DNA of 34,462 bases from UBA4055 sp036721445 (GTDB lineage: Bacteria; UBA4055). Under the pieces are notes generated by a model. That model was not told where the DNA came from and searched no databases. It worked only from the letters and a program-made list of their open reading frames with translations. The translations under genes and the position numbers were made by a program. Shown piece by piece: positions 31,235-34,462 of this stretch (within the stretch, counting starts at the first letter, position 1; every line of letters starts with the position of its first letter). Location of the stretch: the NCBI GenBank assembly GCA_036721445.1, contig DAIMKZ010000010.1, forward strand, positions 1-34,462. The letters are read 5' to 3'.

Positions 31235-32356
31235 CTAAATTATTATATCTGATACTATCGAGTTAAATATGTTCAGCATATTCTGCGAAAACCTTATCGT
31301 ATCTTTCTCATGTAAAAGTACGCCCTTGTTTACGTAGTTTTCGAGCTTTTTAAAATCTGATCTCAAAGTTGTACCGAATATTCTGCGATATTCATTTTCT
31401 TTCAGACCGGAGATTTTTCTCAGGCCGAGCATCAGGAATTCGTTCTTCAGGTCTGTTTCTTTTACTTCGTTACCGCTTATGATACTCGAGGACCGGGTGT
31501 CGACCTTCCTGTAATAAGACATCAGGTCTTCAGGGTTAGCCCATCTGTATTTGTCAACGAATGAATGAGCTGATGCGCCCAGCCCGATATAGCTGCCGAA
31601 GTCCCATGTGTTAAGATTATGGGCTGATCGGTGGCCGGGTATTGAAAAGTTCGAGATCTCGTATCTTTCATAGCCGTGCCGCGCCAGAACACCGGCGGAC
31701 AGGCTGAAAAGTTCGATCTCGACATCGTCTTCCATTCTTTTCAGCCTCCCGGAACTGAGCAGGCTTGTGAAGGGCGTACCTTCATAATAAGTCAGAATAT
31801 AGACCGAAACATGTTCGGGCTCCAGCCTGCACAGTTCCGACGCGCTGTATAGCGCGCCCGCCGGCGTAGAACCGGGGATGCCGGTGATGAGGTCAAGATT
31901 AATATTGCCGCATCCGGCTTTTCGGGCGGCTTCAAATACAGCGTAAATGTCATTTACCCCGTGTATCCTTCCCAGAGTCCTGAGTTCAGCATCAATGAAT
32001 GACTGGGAGCCGACCGAAAGCCGCGTGACGCCCGCATCCATAAAAGCCTTCAGCTTTCCACAGTCCGCGGTCGCGGGATTGACTTCGAGCGTCACCTCGG
32101 CATCCCCGCCGGTTTTGAACCTGAGAAGGATCTCTCTCAGGTCTTCCGGATCCATAAGAGACGGCGTACCTCCTCCAAAATAAACTGTCCGGATGTTATC
32201 AGAAAAATATTCCTTATAAAGATCAGATTCTTTGTGCAGGTGATCAATATATTGCCTGTATTCTTTAACGCCGCCCGGAAGCAGAGAGAAGAAATCGCAG
32301 TAGGGGCATTTTTTTTTGCAGAACGGGAAATGTATGTAAATATGATCTGTCTTCAT
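31235..32356 (-). CDS. hemW: HemW-type radical SAM protein (heme chaperone)
   Basis: A 373-residue radical SAM protein of the HemW/HemN-like family. The cluster motif C13-x3-C17-x2-C20 (FPFCKKKCPYCDFF) is followed by VYFGGGTPSLM, VTLEVNPAT, AGVTRLSVGSQSF and LDLITGIPG, all standard for the family, and a C-terminal HemN-type winged domain (FLMLGLRKISGL). Members were long annotated as oxygen-independent coproporphyrinogen III oxidase; the short CxxxCxxC form without the extra N-terminal residues of HemN is usually HemW, thought to deliver heme to respiratory proteins. The ATG lacks a strong ribosome site. A possible promoter (TTATCA, 17 bases, TATATT) lies upstream on the minus strand, at about 32392-32420, but the -35 is poor. 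Confidence 0.9.
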   Translation of the reverse strand: MKTDHIYIHFPFCKKKCPYCDFFSLLPGGVKEYRQYIDHLHKESDLYKEYFSDNIRTVYFGGGTPSLMDPEDLREILLRFKTGGDAEVTLEVNPATADCGKLKAFMDAGVTRLSVGSQSFIDAELRTLGRIHGVNDIYAVFEAARKAGCGNINLDLITGIPGSTPAGALYSASELCRLEPEHVSVYILTYYEGTPFTSLLSSGRLKRMEDDVEIELFSLSAGVLARHGYERYEISNFSIPGHRSAHNLNTWDFGSYIGLGASAHSFVDKYRWANPEDLMSYYRKVDTRSSSIISGNEVKETDLKNEFLMLGLRKISGLKENEYRRIFGTTLRSDFKKLENYVNKGVLLHEKDTIRFSQNMLNIFNSIVSDIII

Positions 32357-32410
32357 CGGCTGAAATATAAATAATTAATAATCGAATGAATATACGAAAT
32401 CAGATTTTTA

Positions 32411-32439
32411 TTGATAAAAACACTTTAAAATTTTACATT
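32411..32439 (+). promoter_or_regulatory. Promoter of the conserved gene at 32466
   Basis: TTGATA (32411-32416), a 17-base spacer and TACATT (32434-32439), about 26 bases before the ATG. Confidence 0.55.
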
Positions 32440-32465
32440 TATTCCTGATAAGACCGAAGGTAAGT

Positions 32466-32996
32466 ATGAACGGATTCAAAGAAATACTCAAATATCATTT
32501 TGAACTTTACCCTCTCATGACGGCTAGAGATGTTTATAAACTGATATTTACTTCAGCCATGGGGCCGGGACACGCCGTACCCGATCCTGAGATGGCCGTA
32601 AAATGGATGGACTTCGAGGTCAATAATCTTGAAAATTACGATGATAAGAACCTGACGGACGGTCTTTGTCCCGAATCAGGCCTCGTAAGAGTCAATATCC
32701 GTCCCTTCCTTAAGGCGGGGGGAGAAGCAGACGATCTTTGCAGGATATTCATTCGGACAGCAAACGATTTTGGTCAGAATGTTTCAAAAATAAGAAAACT
32801 CTGGAAGGCCGCTGAGGAGATGAGCAGGGACGGACAGATACCGGTCAAGATATCGGAAATGGATGAATTCTTTATGGAAATGGAATCAAAATCCTTTCCC
32901 GCCGCGCATCATTCGACTATTTACAGGAATAATTACAAACCGGCGTACAGGGTCGTTCTAAAAGAATATTTTGATGAAATACTGCCGAAAAAATAA
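32466..32996 (+). CDS. Conserved uncharacterised protein
   Basis: A 176-residue soluble protein without signal peptide or membrane segments. It resembles a conserved family of unknown function that I recall from diverse bacteria, with three shared blocks: HFELYPLMTARDVYKLIFTS near the start followed by AMGPGHAVPDPEMA (a G-P-G-H element), a central GLVRVNIRPF segment, and a C-terminal PAAHHSTIYRNNYKPAYRVV with paired histidines and a Y-x-x-x-Y-x-P-A-Y-R pattern. The conserved His, Tyr and Arg residues suggest an enzyme, possibly metal-dependent, but no reaction is known to me. It has its own promoter and an AAGG ribosome site. Its stop codon is directly followed by the -35 box of the tRNA-Ser promoter. 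Confidence 0.7.
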   Translation: MNGFKEILKYHFELYPLMTARDVYKLIFTSAMGPGHAVPDPEMAVKWMDFEVNNLENYDDKNLTDGLCPESGLVRVNIRPFLKAGGEADDLCRIFIRTANDFGQNVSKIRKLWKAAEEMSRDGQIPVKISEMDEFFMEMESKSFPAAHHSTIYRNNYKPAYRVVLKEYFDEILPKK

Positions 32997-33025
32997 TTGA
33001 CATAGATAATAAAAGATATTATATT
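32997..33025 (+). promoter_or_regulatory. Promoter of the tRNA-Ser pair
   Basis: Perfect TTGACA (32997-33002), a 17-base spacer and TATATT (33020-33025), starting on the base after the preceding gene's stop codon. After the -10, TGG follows as at the tRNA-Lys promoter. Confidence 0.85.
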
Positions 33026-33057
33026 TGGTGTCCTGAAAAGCGGAGAGATCCGCGATC

Positions 33058-33141
33058 GGAGGATTAGTCCTAACTGGCAAGGCAGCGGTCTTGAAAACCG
33101 CCGTGGGCGACCACATGGGGGTTCGAGTCCCTCATCCTCCG
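33058..33141 (+). tRNA. tRNA-Ser (anticodon TGA)
   Basis: A class II tRNA with a long variable arm (stem GTGG/CCAC). Acceptor stem GGAGGAT/ATCCTCC is perfect; the anticodon stem is GCGGT/ACCGC with loop CTTGAAA, giving TGA; the T stem is GGGGG/CCCTC with loop TTCGAGT and one G-T pair. Discriminator G. The next bases are CAA, so CCA is not encoded and must be added by an enzyme. Confidence 0.95.
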
Positions 33142-33150
33142 CAAAGGCCA

Positions 33151-33241
33151 GGGGAATTGGCTGAGTGGCTTAAAGCAGCGGTTTGCTAAACCGTCGTACG
33201 GTAATACTGTACCGCAGGTTCGAATCCTGTGTTCCCCGCCA
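33151..33241 (+). tRNA. tRNA-Ser (anticodon GCT)
   Basis: Second class II tRNA, nine bases after the first. Acceptor stem GGGGAAT/GTTCCCC, anticodon stem GCGGT/ACCGT with loop TTGCTAA, giving GCT; a long variable arm (GTACGGT...ACTGTAC); T stem GCAGG/CCTGT with loop TTCGAAT. CCA is encoded at 33239-33241, unlike its neighbour. Co-transcribed with tRNA-Ser(TGA). Confidence 0.95.
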
Positions 33242-33245
33242 AAAG

Positions 33246-33277
33246 AAAGGCAGTCTCAAAACGACTGCCTTTTTCTT
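33246..33277 (+). terminator. Intrinsic terminator of the tRNA-Ser pair
   Basis: Ten-base-pair stem AAAGGCAGTC/GACTGCCTTT (33246-33255 and 33263-33272) with a seven-base loop, then a T-rich tract. The reverse strand has a shorter T run, so it may also stop the opposing secreted-protein gene. Confidence 0.88.
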
Positions 33278-33301
33278 TATCAAAAATAATTGAAACCAGA
33301 A

Positions 33302-34462
33302 TTATTTTGTTAAAATCATTTTGTTTGTGAGCCTGTTCCTACCAGTTTCAAGCGTGTAGTAATATACACCTGTATTTAGCATACTGCCGTCGAACTCAAT
33401 TGTATGAATCCCTGCATTATGAACTCCATTCAGCAACTCAGCAACTTTCTGCCCGTTTATGTTATAAACGCTCAGCTTAACATTTGCAGTCCTAGCTAGA
33501 GCAAACTTGATCTGAGTTACAGGATTGAACGGGTTCGGATAGTTCTGGTAGAGCTTACTTGTTTCAGGCATTGCTGCATCCGTAATATCCGCAGGATCGC
33601 CCTTATCTTCACCTCCGGTCAGCTTGTCTAACAGTGCTGTTATATCGGAAGTGATTGACTCATTTCTACCTTTTCCTTTATTCTCCGCATTTTTGAGCAT
33701 ATTTGCTATGGCAATATCAATGTCGCACAGAATGATTTCTTCTTCGGTTCCTGCTTCGAGCTTCATCTCTTCCGATAAAGCGATCGCGGTGTCATAATTC
33801 TTTGCCTTGATATGCGAAGATACTTTAAGTTCCTTGAAAAATTTCTTGTTCGAGTTCTCTTCAGCGATATTCATATCGTACATCTCTATAAGAGGCTCAA
33901 TGCTCAACGATTCCTGAGTGTAGCTGTCAGGCAGTTTTGCGTAAGCAACCAAAGCTTCTGAGCTGTCAGGATATTTTTCAATTATTTTCTCGTATGTCTT
34001 TATAGCTTTGTCATACTTACCGTCAAGCTCAGCTTCAAGAGCCTTTGCAAGTAGTTTTGAGGCGTGTTCGTCACTTCCGCCTGCAGAAGTCAAAGGTTCA
34101 GTTCCGTAAGGAACAGTTGAGTAATCGCTGTAGTCAATATAATACGGATCAGATAATGCGAAGAAAGAATCGTTCACATTCGATCCCCAGTAATTCTCAG
34201 GCGCGTAGATCAGAATCGGTCTCAGTATTTCTCCTTCAGGTATCAGACCAAGAGTCATGATGCAGGGCACGGAGTTACCGTCTGAATAGATGTTATTTAT
34301 CCCTTCGTTCAGATAAATATTGCTGTCAGAGACCATATACAGCTGGGATGCTTTGGAAATAAAGCCCAAAGGCGGTACATAGTTTATCCCGTTGTTGTAA
34401 ATAGTATTGTTAAGCTCAGAATCATCTATGCCTAAGTCTTCGTCTAAGCTTTTTAGGCTTGC
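33302..34462 (-). CDS. Secreted protein with type IX secretion sorting domain, 5' part cut by window edge
   Basis: The frame is open from the right edge, 31 codons beyond the TTG at 34369, so the N-terminus is missing and 387 residues are visible. The first part (NNTIYNNGINYVP, SDSNIYLNEGINNIYSDG) has the short-strand look of a parallel beta-helix or repeat domain. The middle is helical with a TPR-like motif (LDGKYDKAIKTYEKIIEKYPDSSEALVAYA). The last 80 residues are a type A sorting domain of the type IX secretion system: LYQNYPNPFNPVTQIKFAL, then VYNINGQKVAEL, GIHTIEFDGS, LNTGVYYYTLE and a terminal KMILTK. The protein is thus expected to be exported to the cell surface or outside. No secretion machinery lies in the window. 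It converges on the tRNA-Ser terminator. Confidence 0.9.
   Translation of the reverse strand, partial: ASLKSLDEDLGIDDSELNNTIYNNGINYVPPLGFISKASQLYMVSDSNIYLNEGINNIYSDGNSVPCIMTLGLIPEGEILRPILIYAPENYWGSNVNDSFFALSDPYYIDYSDYSTVPYGTEPLTSAGGSDEHASKLLAKALEAELDGKYDKAIKTYEKIIEKYPDSSEALVAYAKLPDSYTQESLSIEPLIEMYDMNIAEENSNKKFFKELKVSSHIKAKNYDTAIALSEEMKLEAGTEEEIILCDIDIAIANMLKNAENKGKGRNESITSDITALLDKLTGGEDKGDPADITDAAMPETSKLYQNYPNPFNPVTQIKFALARTANVKLSVYNINGQKVAELLNGVHNAGIHTIEFDGSMLNTGVYYYTLETGRNRLTNKMILTK

Noticed and set aside
1..34462. CRISPR arrays, complete insertion sequences, prophage genes, rRNA genes or a dif site
   Set aside because: No regular spaced repeats, transposase genes, phage structural genes, rRNA-like stretches or clear dif palindromes were seen on reading both strands.

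Overview
The window reads as a compact, AT-rich bacterial chromosome segment. The clearest lineage clue is the partial gene at the right edge: its C-terminus carries an NPFNP-type type IX secretion sorting domain, which points to the FCB group. LolD/LolE-type lipoprotein export genes and an SLBB outer-membrane polysaccharide exporter show a double-membrane cell. Strong Shine-Dalgarno sites and promoters of TTGnnn-N17-TATATT form are frequent, which argues against Bacteroidota proper (little Shine-Dalgarno use, a TAnnTTTG -7 element). A candidate phylum such as Delongbacteria, Cloacimonadota or Marinimicrobia is a guess that sequence reading alone cannot settle.

Left accessory part (1-5300): a truncated secreted protein; a HEPN/MNT toxin-antitoxin pair; a 400-base gap holding a broken ORF6N-like gene; a MATE exporter; a nitroreductase; and an AlbA/Schlafen-type regulator with an ATPase-like domain and winged helix. 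Middle (5366-12900): the 23S rRNA methyltransferase RlmD, a Yip1-family membrane protein behind an O-methyltransferase, a zupT-FemAB pair, a GAF/HD-GYP cyclic-di-GMP phosphodiesterase, and an ornithine/alanine racemase behind a GNAT enzyme.

Right-centre (12944-27743, all minus strand): the first transcription unit runs ribD, a polyprenyl glycosylphosphotransferase, a large SLBB exporter and a Xer recombinase. The second starts at its own promoter: lolE-like, lolD, an McsA-like zinc protein, a small secreted protein, a RimK-like ATP-grasp ligase, a glutaminyl cyclase-like lipoprotein, and a ~1370-residue protein with the architecture of animal soluble adenylyl cyclase (two cyclase halves, NTPase, TPRs). 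A tRNA-Lys follows; its -35 box lies in the last two codons of the cyclase gene.

Right part (27844-34462): an uncharacterised 787-residue protein with a degenerate metallo-beta-lactamase/beta-CASP-like half, followed by queE and a Dabb-domain gene; hemW on the opposite strand; a conserved uncharacterised gene; two tRNA-Ser genes behind a consensus promoter and before a terminator; and the secreted sorting-domain protein cut by the window end.

Most worth following up: the split-site soluble-adenylyl-cyclase-like protein, the 787-residue protein coupled to queE, a likely ACG start (or lost ATG) for ribD, and the uniform promoter grammar seen at eleven sites. No CRISPR array, complete insertion sequence, prophage or rRNA was seen. 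Family assignments come from motifs read by eye; no database search was run.
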